A stretch of DNA of 44,403 nt from Chara braunii (Eukaryota; Streptophyta; Charophyceae; Charales; Characeae), in the NCBI GenBank assembly GCA_003427395.1, contig BFEA01000258.1:676007-720409 (forward strand), read 5' to 3'. The notes under the pieces are model-generated. The model made no database searches and was not told the DNA's origin. It worked only from the letters and a program-made list of their open reading frames with translations. Both the position numbers and the translations under genes were made by a program. Position 1 is the first letter of the stretch, and each line of letters opens with the position of its first letter. Shown here in pieces: positions 1-10,146 of this stretch.

Positions 1-87
<87 letters not shown>

Positions 88-88
88 C
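1..88. repeat. (AG)n microsatellite at window edge
   Basis: An essentially pure AG dinucleotide run opens the window, with one AAAG interruption near its end. The contig probably ends here because the repeat could not be assembled through. Confidence 0.95.
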
Positions 89-837
89 CGTTGTGACAAT
101 GTATTTTTTTCTTAAGAAATTGAAGTCGGTAATGCCAATTGTAATGAAATTGCGGTGTTGCTTCGGTGATCGATGACATCGTGTCTTGTGCGCTTGTTGT
201 CTCACCGTTTTTCGAACGTGTGTGTGTGGTCCGTCCCCGGTTGAGGTTTCGTAAAGGGTCCATCCCTCCGTCGAGGTGCTTTAGCAAAGTTATATGGAAT
301 TAGGTTTATAGTCGTTATGGTGTCCGCAACCTAAGACCTGCGTCTTTTGATAAACACCAACGATTACTGTGCAATCACTGAAAACATTTGTACAATCATG
401 AAAGAAACAACTTGAAATCCTTTTATTTTTCCTAGAGCTCAACAACTTCTCATGAGTTCGAAGAAATTTCAATACAGAAATAAAAGAATGATGACATTGT
501 AATTCCGACATTTTATGTTTGCTCATAATGAAGGTGAAAGAAGTGGTCGATTTTTGTGTCTTCAATAACATTACCTCCAACACCGAGGTGGCGTTGGACA
601 TGTCACTTGTGAGGATAACGAATTGCACACATCATTGTTAATGACCTCCCACATTCCTAACCACCACGGCTTCTGTTTCCAAAACCAGTCTAATACATAA
701 ATCAAGCAAAGTACATTTAATGGATAATCACATTCCATAAAACACGGAACGACAAAGCGGACACAACAACCACATTCAAAAATGAACATTCATAAAAAAA
801 CACGTTCAAACAAAATTTAACTTCCGTAGAGGCAGCG
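89..837. other. Anonymous sequence, no gene seen
   Basis: AT-rich sequence with only short open frames on the minus strand (290-628, 571-789). These lack recognisable domains and look like chance frames. No repeat structure or RNA gene was noticed. Confidence 0.5.
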
Positions 838-946
838 TCATGATACATTGGATCGGTGGATGGGCTTTCGGGATCGACACGGGAATGAGGGGAAGAAGGA
901 GGAGGCAACATTGATTGCTTCCAGAATGCAGGAGAGATTTTTTTTT

Positions 947-955
947 ATTTTTTTT

Positions 956-1020
<65 letters not shown>
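947..1020. repeat. T-rich tract plus (CT)n microsatellite
   Basis: A T-rich stretch runs directly into about 60 bases of pure CT. Frames across it give Glu-Arg or Leu-Ser repeats on both strands. Confidence 0.95.
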
Positions 1021-1024
<4 letters not shown>

Positions 1025-1079
1025 GAGGTAGAATGGCCATACGTGTGCAGAGGGCATCCCTGAGGGCAAAAGCTGCAGG

Positions 1080-1269
1080 GTCCGCCCGTTTTTGACTCAC
1101 AGGTGTCGCTGGCTCCCGCCTCAATGAGCAAAGTATGGAGGATGCAGACAACGTTAAACTGTTGTGGCATGTTTTCCATATTCGTCTTGTGGTGGCGAAG
1201 GGATAGCGTCCTCATTCCCTTCAACCTCCCGAATGCCCTCTCCACCACTCCCCTCGTTCTCGAGCGCAT
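1080..1269 (-). pseudogene. PIF/Harbinger-type transposase C-terminal remnant
   Basis: The minus-strand frame starting at 1269 begins with a block typical of the end of DDE_Tnp_4 (Harbinger) nucleases: an Arg-rich start, then VVERAFGRLKG, whose Glu is normally the third catalytic acidic residue, followed by a stretch ending FNVVCILHTLLIEAG. These enzymes cut and join transposon ends in the nucleus. Only about 60 residues are recognisable. A stop sits a few codons upstream of 1269 and no D-containing catalytic block is found there. Downstream the frame runs through a CT microsatellite and codes a meaningless Glu-Arg repeat, so the ORF to 838 is not a real protein end. This is a decayed 5'-truncated copy; family assignment is fairly secure, function is lost. 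Confidence 0.65.
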
Positions 1270-2023
1270 CCGTCCAGCGAGGGGACCCTCCCGGCTGCGT
1301 CATACAGGATTTGATGGCAGGACTTTCATCCTTTTATCGTGGTACAAATGGAGCTTCCGTAGCTGCTCCAGCCGAGTGCGCCTGCCATACCTCTCGCGAA
1401 TCCCTACGACAGGATAGGGCCACGGGAGGTACAACTTATCTCCACCAGCTGGAGTTGTTACCTCCCTTCAGTAAACGTATTCCCGACGAGCTACAAGTCC
1501 ACAATATGAAAGCTAATCAGTTGTAATCGCAGAAATAGGTAAGCCGATGGCGTTTCTCGTACGATGTAACATAGGGGGTACATATGGTCCCACGCCTCTA
1601 CCGGACCCACATGTGAACCGACGCATTGGGGGGCTGAAGTCCTAAGCGCGACTTGTCGTCCGTCGAATAGGACACATCCTTTTTACCACACACTACATCA
1701 CACTAAAGCAAAAATTAAATCACTCATACAACAATAAAACTCCTTGTCCCTTCAGTATCCAAACCCATAACCTTTTAATGCGAAATTTGTTCGGCATCAC
1801 ACGTGGGACTTAAGATAAAACCACGTGGATGCAGGACCTTCTTATATCAACCAGCCATGCAAGCGTAACGATGGAGTACTACGTAGTGCCCATAATCATG
1901 CGGTCCTCGATGGTCTCGAGGGTTACGTTCTACACTCAAGTGTCGGCTGACACGTGCCTTGAGGGGTAAATCTCTCGATGCTAGACAATCGCCTAGGCGG
2001 TTGAGAACAACACCCTCTTTTGC
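1270..2023. other. Anonymous sequence between Harbinger remnant and palindromic element
   Basis: Open frames on both strands overlap here (1103-1526 plus; 1847-2140 minus), but none shows a domain I recognise. The region could hold decayed transposon sequence upstream of the Harbinger fragment. Confidence 0.4.
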
Positions 2024-2027
2024 ACCC

Positions 2028-2360
2028 AACAGCCATTTCGTCAAAACGGACATATTATATTTTTTGAACGAAATAAAAACTGATTTTTTTTGCCAAAATC
2101 CGGTCGGAATTGTTTGCTCGTGGGGGTCCGGCGTTCCCAAAACGCCGGACCCCCCTGGTCTATGGTTGAGACCAGATACTTTTATTTTTTTATTTTTATT
2201 TTTTTTTTGTATCTGGTCTCAACCATAGACCAGGGAGGTCCGGCGTTTTGGGAACGCCGGACCCCCATGAGCAAAAAATTCCGACCGGATTTTGGCAAAA
2301 AAAGTCAGTTTTGATTTCGTTCAAAAAATATAATATGTCCGTTTTGACGAAATGGCTGTT
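2028..2360. mobile_element. Palindromic foldback MITE, copy 1 (4-bp TSD)
   Basis: A non-autonomous element built as two arms of about 150 bp that are almost perfect reverse complements, joined by a T-rich loop of about 30 bp (roughly 2181-2210). It starts AACAGCCATTTCGTCAAAAC and ends with the complement, GTTTTGACGAAATGGCTGTT. The 4 bp ACCC lies immediately outside both ends (2024-2027 and 2361-2364), consistent with a target-site duplication. Each arm contains a G-rich block with its own small inverted repeat (GGCGTT and AACGCC). A second copy lies at 18066-18488 with a different 4-bp duplication. A 4-bp TSD fits several superfamilies (for example Sola or Ginger), so the autonomous partner is unknown. 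Short frames in the arms mirror each other and are not genes. Confidence 0.88.
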
Positions 2361-2364
2361 ACCC

Positions 2365-3060
2365 TGCGGAGAGTGAGTGGTACACAGGTTCCGGCCTGTG
2401 ATGACAGACAGTTCTCGTGATCTTTGAGGCAAATTTTCATCATCCAGGGTCTGGAGAGTAATCAAGGGGTTTGACTTTGACGGCTGCCACGAACTCCAAA
2501 GTCGAACTATAATAATTCTAAGAAGCAAAAGAGGTAAAAGGGGAATCTCCCTTTTTCTTTCAACACATAATCTGTTTAACCATTACGCACGATCGCAGTA
2601 GGTCGCGTTGGCGCTGGAGGCATATATATACATATATATAAAGGGTTATAAATATAAGACAATCACTTCTTACAATCACAGTGAGACTCCTTTCAACCAT
2701 ATATGTGTTGTGTGTCTTTTTAACGGGGAACGGGGGAATTAAACTCCCGTTGAATCCCGTTGAATTTGAAAAACATCTCGTTGAATTCCGTTAAACGCGA
2801 AAATGGGCCGCTCCCGTGCTTTTCAAAAAAACGGAATTGATGAGCAGGGTCTGGAACACGTGGCTCTAGAGGGAAAAAAAAACTTAAAAAAAAAAACATT
2901 CACCCAACCCCTAAAACACCTCTTATACCACCGAATTAGACTAACACCGACAGACCTGCCACCCGCCACTCACCACCCCCCCGGCACTAGTCCCCAAACC
3001 TACCCGGAAACCCTCTAAGCCATCCGCCCCCACATCCCCCAACCCCCAAAGCCCCAGTTA
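2365..3060. other. Anonymous AT-rich sequence with short GTTGAAT repeats
   Basis: Includes an alternating TA stretch near 2622-2662 and a cluster of GTTGAAT/CGTTGAAT words near 2741-2790. No gene is supported. A C-rich stretch follows at about 2940-3055. Confidence 0.4.
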
Positions 3061-3178
3061 TATGTGTGTATGTGTGTTGTGTGTGCTCGTATGTGTGTAT
3101 GTATGTGCATGCGCGTGAGAGTGTTTGTGCATGAATATGTATGTATATGCATGGTTTTGTGTATGTGTGTGTTTGTAA

Positions 3179-3224
<46 letters not shown>

Positions 3225-3330
3225 GTTTATGTGTGTTGGTGTGTTTTATGTCTTTGTGTGTGTGTGCGTGCGTGTCTGTTTTTTTCTTTTCTTATTTCCT
3301 TTTCTGTTTTTTTTTTTTTTTTTTTTTTTA
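3061..3330. repeat. (GT)n microsatellite and poly-T tract
   Basis: Imperfect GT repeats from 3061 include a pure core at about 3181-3220. They give way to a T-rich tract and a run of more than 20 T at about 3309-3329. Frames here are low complexity (Cys-Val repeats). Confidence 0.93.
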
Positions 3331-4033
3331 AATCGTAAAGTTAGAAAAAAAAAAACGTTCACAGCCAGGAGGTTGCGCTTGTGTGGATTTCATTTTCGTC
3401 GTTTCATATTCTTATTATTTCCGGTAAGGCCGTGTAGTACAGCTTCGCTAGGACAGATTCGTTTGGGGTCTTCGACAACAAAAGATAGGGTCCGTTTGCA
3501 GTCGTTCCTAAGTCCGGTCGTAGGGCAGGTTATCTCGTCAAGGTCGCTGCAACTTGTATAGGGCGTCGTCCATTATTTCCTTTTTAAGGGATAAAGTTTT
3601 TTCCTGTAGAAAACTGGAGGCCGGCGATATGGGTTTGGGCGGGCTATTTGGGTCTGTTTTTTTTTTTTTTTTTCTCTTCTACTGCATCTTTCCAGAAATA
3701 CAGTCTCGAAGCATTCTGCTGTTTGTTACCAAGTAACGAAATCTAAAACGGATTGCCCTGCCTTGTTGGTAGGGCTTACAAAGAAAAGAAAACAAAGAAA
3801 AAACGTACTTACCTTCGGTATGAGAGTTGTGGACTCCACTTTGACCAAATGTGCAAAATGAGCATGAATCTTCTGGTAGAACATAGGTAGATACACTGCT
3901 AGTAGTTTAGAGCTTGAAATGCTGTTTTTCCTGACCGCGTGTGGGGCGGTACAACCCTCAGTAGCTTGCTATTCGTTTTTCATGTCTTTTTTTTTTTTTT
4001 TTTTTCCCTCTTGTGATCCACGAATCTGGGCTC
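3331..4033. other. Anonymous sequence with poly-T tracts
   Basis: No gene or repeat family recognised. T runs at about 3658-3673 and 3988-4005 could be reverse poly-A tails of minus-strand retroposons, but no body could be defined. Confidence 0.35.
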
Positions 4034-4353
4034 CGTCCAGCGGTCTAGCTCAGTTGGTTAGACACGCAAGTGGCATTCAGGAGGTTGTGGGTTCAATCCT
4101 CGCCTATGGCACTCTTGATTGCAACCAATTGAGATAGTTAGTTGAATCCTCCCAGTCTGTATCAGTAAGGTCTTCAACCAACACGAGTGTGAGTGCACGT
4201 GTGAGTGGGTTGAGTGTGGTGTGTGGGACAGTGTTGGCTTAAGACATAACCATCCAGAAGGCTGCCCATCCCCCACTTCATATGATCACTATGTAGTCAG
4301 TGACTGACCTCTACAATACCATGAACTTCATAAAATGAAAAAAAAAAAAAAAA
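4034..4353 (+). mobile_element. tRNA-derived SINE, family A copy 1
   Basis: A tRNA-like head carries an RNA polymerase III A box (TAGCTCAGTTGG, 4046-4057) and B box (GGTTCAATCC, 4090-4099) at normal tRNA spacing. A non-tRNA body follows, ending in an A-rich tail of 16 bases at about 4338-4353. The body matches two minus-strand copies at about 35425-35852 and 35911-36362, with shared words such as CAACACGAGTGTGAGTG and TGTTGGC. This copy lacks the conserved GTAGCTATGCTTG segment seen in the other two, so it is a shorter or internally deleted form. It is not a functional tRNA gene: the anticodon arm and acceptor stem do not fold properly. Confidence 0.82.
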
Positions 4354-4693
4354 CCTTTGCCAAGCTTACTATCTAGAACATAAATCATGCTACCCGAATG
4401 GCTGCGTCCCCGCGTCAAACGCGGTATAACAGTTGTTGTACATCTTTGATATGTCTATAACCCCATATTTCTAGCTTGTTTTTCTGTTGTTTTTTTTTTA
4501 ACCCTAAAGATATCTTTGTCTAACAAAAAAAAAAAGAACTCATTTCATCTTTTTTGTTTTTTTTTTATTGTCTTTATGTTTTTGATTTTTTTAAAATATA
4601 GTAAAAGCCCAAAAATAAAAATAAAAATATGAGGTTGTAGAGCTCAAAAAAATCAATAACCCTATTTTTTTGTTTTTATTATTTTTACCCCGC
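4354..4693. other. T/A-rich spacer
   Basis: Low-complexity sequence with several A and T homopolymers and no gene. It ends at the outer boundary of the LTR at 4694. Confidence 0.5.
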
Positions 4694-7058
4694 TGTCGAC
4701 GAGTAGAAGGGTTCTGCAGGCACGCCGATCGCACCCTGTGTGTCGCCCCACGTCTGTCACCCGTGGGATGGGCAATTGGGGCTCCTGTAACCTGCAAGAA
4801 AAATGGTTAGTCCAAAAACCACTCGATGAGTACTGGAGTTGACTGAACACGCAACAACAAGACACTCACAGACCAGCGTTTGGAAGGAACAAAATGTATA
4901 TTTCCATTTAATCCAAAATGATAGGGTTCACCGCGCTACTCCCGACCCCAGAGACAGATCTTGCGTCCAAGTTAGGAAAATCGGTCTAAGTTCCGACCGA
5001 TCTCACCATCAACCTAGGGCGAATCCTCCGCCCGATAGGGTGTCGCCTATAGCGAGCCCGCTGATCCCATGGAACTGTGTTGGAGCTCTCCATATCGGAG
5101 CTAGACTCTCGGGCCCACTGGGGCCACAACTCCAGATCGAGTTTCATCATAAGCCCGTTCACTCGACGGTCTTTCTTGAATAAGGTCTCTAACGTTCTCC
5201 CACCTGATTTCGGATGTCTTGGCTCAAATCAAAGGAAACAATGGCCTGATCTCCCAATTCCCAGTCCGATTGTCGAGTCTCCCGACCTTAGTCTGATGTC
5301 CCAGACAGCCCCGACATGGGTCTGATGGTCCTGGCCTGATTCCAAGGGTCCAAGCCTGATCTCAAATGCCTGTCTAAGGTCTCGGTCTAAGCTCCAATGT
5401 CCCAGCCTGGTCTCAAATATCCCGACCCGGTCCGAAAGGTCCCGGCCTGATCTGGCCGCCCACAACTCCCGTGGTCCCTCTCCAGGTCTGTTCTGGGTCC
5501 CGTAGTTCAAAGTCCCGTCGACGCTTGAGGTTCTTATCTGCTTCCAATCTGAGTTTGAGTGTCTGTATCCCAAAGTCCCGCTCCTTGTCCGAGGTCCCGA
5601 CCCATGCCCCCAAAGTCCTGATCTCGGTTCAAGGTCCCCGCTCGAACCCCGATTTCCAATCTCGTCCAAAGTTCCGACCTTGCTTGAGAGTCCCAATTCT
5701 GCGTCCAAAGTATTGGTTATGCGTGAGAGTCCCAACTCTGCATCCAAAGTACCGGCTAGGCTAACGTCCCGACAGGCGATCCACTTGCACCCGATGGCCC
5801 ATTCCGTAGGATGTCTTCCTTGCGCCCAAAAAGGCTCGCCCCGTCGGCTATACCCGCTTTGATCACGACTGCCCACAAGTGGCCGCTGTTGCTGATGGCT
5901 ACGATGCACGTGTGCGCATGCACGTTCACCTGCTCCTACGCCGATCACGCGCAGGTGTGCGCGCATGCGTACGTGAGTGAACAACCATGCGCCTGAGTTT
6001 CCTTTGCACACGCCCAAGTGAGGGTGTCCGTATCCCAATCCCTGATTGAGTGCAATGTTCCCCGGGTCCCAATCCCGTGAGTGCGTGGCGCCAATGTCCC
6101 TATCTCAACTGCGTGGGGCGCGCCCTGGTGCGCCTGAGTGCCCTCCCAGACGAGCGTGCGTCTGCACACTAACGCGGGCGGTCTCCTATCGATGTGGTGT
6201 GTGCATGATGTTGCCCTCGATCTTCCTACGACTCGTAAGCGTGTGCGCGTTCTCTAACAATGGGCTTGTGTGCGCGCAGATGGTTGTGATACCCCCCCTG
6301 ATTCCGACTGTGCATGTTTTTGCGCACGTGTGGGTGCGGCTACTCACCCCATGATCATGACCGTGCGCAGGTTCCAAACGACTCGTATCGCGAGGGCTTG
6401 GTGTTCTGATCGTGCACGAAGTGCCGAATCCGTGCGGAAGCGCTCTTGTGGATGGGCTATGGGGTTCGTATGATGTTCGCGTACGACTGTCCTATGCGCC
6501 CCACACGTCCTGTGGTCCCCACACGAAAGGCACCGGGCCTTATAGAATTTCGCAGGGCCCGAACCCCGGAATAAATAATCTCATGGCCTGAGGGCCCTTT
6601 TCCCAACCTTAGGCCCTCAGCCCTTTTTAGGTCTCACGTACAACCCAAATGCAACCGTCCCGTGCGTGCTCACGTAGCGTTCTCTCTCAAATTTGGACCT
6701 CGTGACGAATTTTAGTGTTACCGCCGCTTAGTCCGTCTGAGGGCTCGTCCCAAGAGCCGGCGCCCTCTATTGTCTTGTCCATTGCCCGACTCTTAACGTG
6801 AGTCCGGCCCTCTCGTACTTGTCCTTTATGTCTTGGCAATGATGTGCATCAATAGTGTGCGTAAATGAAGCCCACTCGAGGCTCATGAATCCGCTCTTTC
6901 CAGACCCCTCAGGCTCGCTGTCGGTCATGCGAATATGATATTGTGTCCTTTTAATGTTGGCAGTGTTCCCGCGAGGCAAAACAACTAAATCCAACGTTCG
7001 TCAAATGTTAACATCAAGGAAGTAAAGGGCGGCGTAAGGCTGGAGCCGCCCAGCAGCA
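4694..7058 (-). repeat. 3' LTR of the giant Ty3/gypsy element
   Basis: It begins TG on the plus strand at 4694 and ends CA at about 7055-7058, so the minus-strand LTR has the usual TG...CA ends. It aligns with 20666-23937 along its length with scattered substitutions. Relative to that copy it lacks two blocks of about 0.43 and 0.33 kb and one tandem copy of a 52-bp unit. It contains a degenerate tandem region at 5240-5770 and a GC-rich purine-pyrimidine alternating region at about 5880-6360. A 269-codon frame inside (5229-6038, minus) is not preserved in the other LTR and is probably not a gene. Confidence 0.88.
5240..5770. repeat. Degenerate short tandem repeats in the 3' LTR
   Basis: Repeated variants of a unit of about 25-30 bp containing GTCCCGGCCTGATCT, GTCCCGACC or AAAGTCCCGAC occur many times. 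The matching LTR shows the same region at about 21215-21775. The unit is too diverged to define one consensus by eye. Confidence 0.7.
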
Positions 7059-7069
7059 GCCCCCCCCCC
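7059..7069 (-). other. Possible polypurine tract of the Ty3/gypsy element
   Basis: On the minus strand a run of ten G lies immediately upstream of the 3' LTR start. LTR elements use such a purine tract to prime plus-strand DNA synthesis. Pure G is unusual but its position is right. Confidence 0.5.
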
Positions 7070-7218
7070 ATTCTCGACGTCCCCGATGAGCCATCTCGGT
7101 GTATCAAGGGGAAAAAGACGGAAATGTTGACTCCTAATCTCTACCAACCAACCCCAAGATTGTCCTCACCGCTTTCGTTGGGTCTTTTTCTCTCGCTTCT
7201 TTTTCTTGTCCCACGTTT

Positions 7219-7325
7219 TCTTAATCATATTTCTTTTGAGCCCTAACCGCTTCTTGACCTTCCATCGTTTCTACCCCTAACCGCTTCTTGACTCTTAATC
7301 ATATTTCTTTTGACCCCTAACCGCT
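7219..7325. repeat. 73-bp tandem duplication near the pol 3' end
   Basis: The word CTTAATCATATTTCTTTTGA followed by CCCTAACCGCTT occurs at 7219 and again at 7292. A third CCCTAACCGCTTCTTGAC lies between them, so this is a small local duplication between integrase and the LTR. Confidence 0.75.
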
Positions 7326-7947
7326 TACACCTAAGACTTTGTCTCGCCTCTTTTTTGTAGGCCTTTTAGAAGTTTCTCCTCTCTCATAGATGGGTAACTT
7401 AGACTCCTTCATGATGTCGGACCCTTCTGAAGGTTCTACATGTCCCTCTTCAACCTTCTCCTTTCCCTTGTCTTTCTTCGAATTCCGGCGGACTTCTCCT
7501 CGTTCTTTAAATACTTTCAAACGTGCCTCGGACACCGGTTCCTTCCATCTAGCCCCATCCAACTTCTCAAGCAGGTAAGCCCCGCCTTCTAATCTTTTAA
7601 TAACGCGGTAGGGACCCCATCCATCTATTTGCTAGCTTCCTTGCCCACGTCCTCTCCAAAACAAAATCGTAGAGTAAGACCAGATTCCCAATAAGTATTC
7701 TTTCCTGCCTAACTCGAAGGTTTTTATCCCATCTTTCTTTATCCTTTCCCCTTTGGAGTTTCAATTTTTCTATAGCGTCTAGGGTGTTATCCTCGAGTGT
7801 CTCAGCTATTTGCCTAATCCTAGCGTTTAATAATTGCTTTCTAGTCGATACGTCTTCCCAGTCAATTTTCGTCCACGAGTCCATATGAAATTCTATGGGT
7901 AAAGGGCAAGATACTTTGGTCACTTCTTCTCCTTTCCCTCGCACCAT
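7317..7947 (-). pseudogene. Ty3/gypsy Pol C-terminus (post-integrase region)
   Basis: Two minus-strand frames, 7947-7597 and 7562-7317, continue the protein after the integrase core. The first has a long helical stretch followed by GNLVLLYDF and TWARKLANRWMG, the conserved C-terminal integrase block that precedes a GPY-like motif. The second resumes with LDGARWKEPVSEARLKVF and a Lys/Glu-rich tail. The frames differ, so a frameshift near 7565-7600 separates them. No chromodomain is evident. This part of the protein normally binds DNA and helps choose the integration site. It is a decayed copy. Confidence 0.75.
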
Positions 7948-8399
7948 TTAGCGAGCGCATTCACTAAAGATTGGTGTCCTCTTTCAATAGGGGCGTTAGT
8001 CTGAGGATGGTATGTCGAAGACAATGAGAATCGGATTCTCGCTCTTTGGAGCAAGGTCTGGACTTCTTTAGCTATGAACTCGGACCCCCTGTCCATGACG
8101 ATCTTCACGACACACCCGTATCGAGCGATATATTTTGTCAGACACTCACTAACCGCTTTTCCGGTCTTTTGACGCAACGCTCATGCTTCTACGAACCCAG
8201 TTAGGTCGTCTCGGATATCTATGGTATAACTTGTTCTTCCTTTACCTTTGGGCATTTTGACTAAGTCCACATGAACTTTATGCCCTATCGCGGTCGGGTA
8301 GGAAGGGAACAACAGTTCCTTGTATTTAACTACGGCTCTTTTCTGGCATTCCACCCATGTCTGGCAGTAGGACTCCACATCTCTATATAATCGTCCCAC
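7920..8399 (-). pseudogene. Ty3/gypsy integrase catalytic core
   Basis: The RNase H-fold integrase core, which joins element DNA to the host chromosome. The first catalytic Asp lies in KVHVDLVKMP, the second in IVMDRGSEF and the Glu in TNAPIERGH. The second Asp and the Glu are separated by exactly 35 residues, the DD35E spacing. The two parts (8399-8181 and 8177-7920) are in the same frame and are separated only by a TGA after the words GFVEA. All three catalytic residues survive, but the in-frame stop and flanking frameshifts disable the protein. Confidence 0.85.
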
Positions 8400-8692
8400 C
8401 GGTAAAGATTTTTGACCTTCTCAAAGGTCCCTTTTACCCCTCTATGTCCACCAACGATCCCATTGTGAAGCTCCGCTATTATTTCTTTCTGCTCTCCCTT
8501 ATCGCAAATTACCCTCATCGATATACCGTTCTTAGGCGGTCTTTAAAGAGGTGGCCTGCCTTAAGACAGTACTGTTGAGTTTCTTTCCTGAGCTTATTAT
8601 CTACCTCAATCTTCCATGAAAGATATTTTCCTATTTGGTAGTACTTACCGGTATAGAAGTTCTCTAGGAACAAAGAGGCGCTACTAGTACTA
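8330..8692 (-). pseudogene. Integrase H2C2 zinc finger and RNase H-integrase linker
   Basis: Upstream of the integrase core the minus strand encodes FYTGKYYQIGKYL, then a linker, then ELHNGIVGGHRGVKGTFEK with the two His of the H2C2 zinc finger. The two Cys (CQTWVEC) are read in a different frame starting at 8399, so a frameshift splits the finger. The linker matches the segment usually found between RNase H and integrase in this Ty3 lineage. It ends abruptly at the pogo-like MITE inserted at 8693. Confidence 0.75.
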
Positions 8693-9181
8693 CAGTCTTC
8701 CCCCGAACAAAACGCATGTCCGTTGTATATGAATACAACGCACGGGGTGCGTTGTTTTAATATACAACGCACGTGCGTAATAGTACGGATTTTAGGCTCT
8801 AACTTCGAACCCCCACCCCCCGGAAAAAATCTGGTATATGTCAATACCTTTGCATAAATCGAAAAATGGTCGAAAGCGGGAAAAAAAAAAAAAAACACAG
8901 AGCCCGATACCAGGGCTCTCTCTCTACTACTCACCAAATATTAAAAATGTAAAAAAAATAAAAAAATATGAATGAATCTTTTGCCAGAAAATGGACATGC
9001 ACCACCACATTTTTTTGTCTATTGTGCATGTGGAGAGCAGTGGAGCAAGGACCCAACTGTACGTACCAATCGAAAAGTCGCCCACGCTACTTGCTGAGAG
9101 TTACATTTGAACAGTCATGCAACGGAGAGAGAGAGGGGGGGCACAACACTCTGAATAGGAGTGTGGCACTGCAGACGCGCG

Positions 9182-9217
<36 letters not shown>

Positions 9218-9455
9218 CAGGAGGAGCACTGCAGGGCATGCGTTTTTTTAAATGAGTACAACATTTTGTATGTTCTATTTGAATAGAACACTCGTGTATT
9301 CGAATAGAACACACGTGCGTTCTATTCGAGCAGAATATACGTGCGTATTATTTGAACGTGCGTACTACTTGAATTTCAAGGGGCGATTTCAAGAAATAGA
9401 CTTTTCCAGGGGAAGTTGAATAGTACATACGTGCGTTTTGTTAGGGGGAAGACTG
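8693..9455. mobile_element. pogo/Tc1-mariner-like MITE inserted in pol (TA TSD)
   Basis: The terminal inverted repeats are about 26 bp: the left starts CAGTCTTCCCCCGAACAAAA, and the right ends with the complement, differing at two positions. A TA lies immediately outside each end (8691-8692 and 9456-9457), the target duplication of Tc1/mariner and pogo elements. The insert separates the RNase H and integrase coding of the host retrotransposon, whose frames resume on either side. No transposase is encoded. Inside are A and AC simple repeats and a series of short palindromes around ATTCGAAT. The family call rests on the TA duplication and CAGTC ends. Confidence 0.8.
9265..9370. repeat. Array of short palindromes (TTCTATTCGAATAGAA type)
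   Basis: Inside the MITE, units containing GTTCTATTCGAATAGAAC-like self-complementary words alternate with CACGTGCG. Related words appear near its left end (8717-8775, GTTGTATATGAATACAAC) and again at 30606-30625 outside it. Confidence 0.7.
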
Positions 9456-9458
9456 TAG

Positions 9459-10146
9459 GCTCCATCTTTAACGAACCTATTTCCATCTGCAGAAACTTAT
9501 GAACCCCTCTGGGCGATCCCAAGTTTCATTCTTCCAACGGGATCCGCGACTGCCTATTTGCAACCAAGTTCTTGGCCTCAGATATCCGCTCAACGACATA
9601 ATCGAACATCCTTATGTGCATGAGCCACCTAATAATCGTAGGGTCTGTCAAAAAGAAGTCTTTTGTAATACAGCGGCTACTGCCGGTGGGTCGATCCGCA
9701 AAACGAATCTCTGTCCGTAAATATAATGTCGGAAGACATTCAAGCAATGCAGCACCCCGATAACCTCTTTTTAAACTGTGAATAGTTTCTTTTTGTGGTG
9801 TTCAATATTTTACTCTCGGATCGGAGGGGTCTTTCCTTACCATTAGGGTCTTTTTGAGCCAAGATTCGACCAATGGATGCCGTCCCTCCGTCGGTGCATA
9901 CTACACACGGTCTCTTCTCTTCATCGTCGAATAAGGAACACCTAGGACTTGACCCCCCTCCCTAAACTCATCCTTCAACACTTTTACCGCATCCTCTTGT
10001 TCACTTGTCCATTTTCATTCTACCCCTTTACGTAGTAGTCTTCTCAACGGCTTTGCCTTTTCAGCGTACCCTTTTATGAAATTCTTTCAGGACCCGACCA
10101 CACCTAAAAACTGACGTATGTCAGTAATATGTCGAAGCGGAGTGGG
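9459..10146 (-). pseudogene. Ty3/gypsy RT connection and RNase H
   Basis: The minus strand reads DIRQFLGVVG, FIKGYAEKAKPLRRLLRKG and WTSEQEDAVKVLKDEF, the standard RT thumb-to-RNase H connection. It then reaches CTDGGTASIGRILAQK, where the Asp is a catalytic RNase H residue. Further on, LTDPTIIRWLMHIRMFDYVV and ERISEAKNLVANRQSR correspond to the end of RNase H, where an intact copy would normally have DGLSR. RNase H removes RNA from the RNA-DNA hybrid during reverse transcription. Several in-frame stops and frame changes are visible. The region is interrupted downstream by the MITE. Confidence 0.8.

Noticed and set aside
806-1269. Proteins with long Glu-Arg or Leu-Ser repeats
   Set aside because: Translation of the CT microsatellite. 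Only the Harbinger-like part at 1080-1269 is kept.
4036-4112. tRNA gene
   Set aside because: A and B boxes are present, but the acceptor and anticodon stems do not pair, and a poly-A-tailed body follows. It is a SINE head.
5229-6038. 269-codon open frame inside the 3' LTR
   Set aside because: Its periodic protein (TLDAELGLS-like) comes from the short tandem array, and the same frame is broken in the other LTR. No domain is recognisable.
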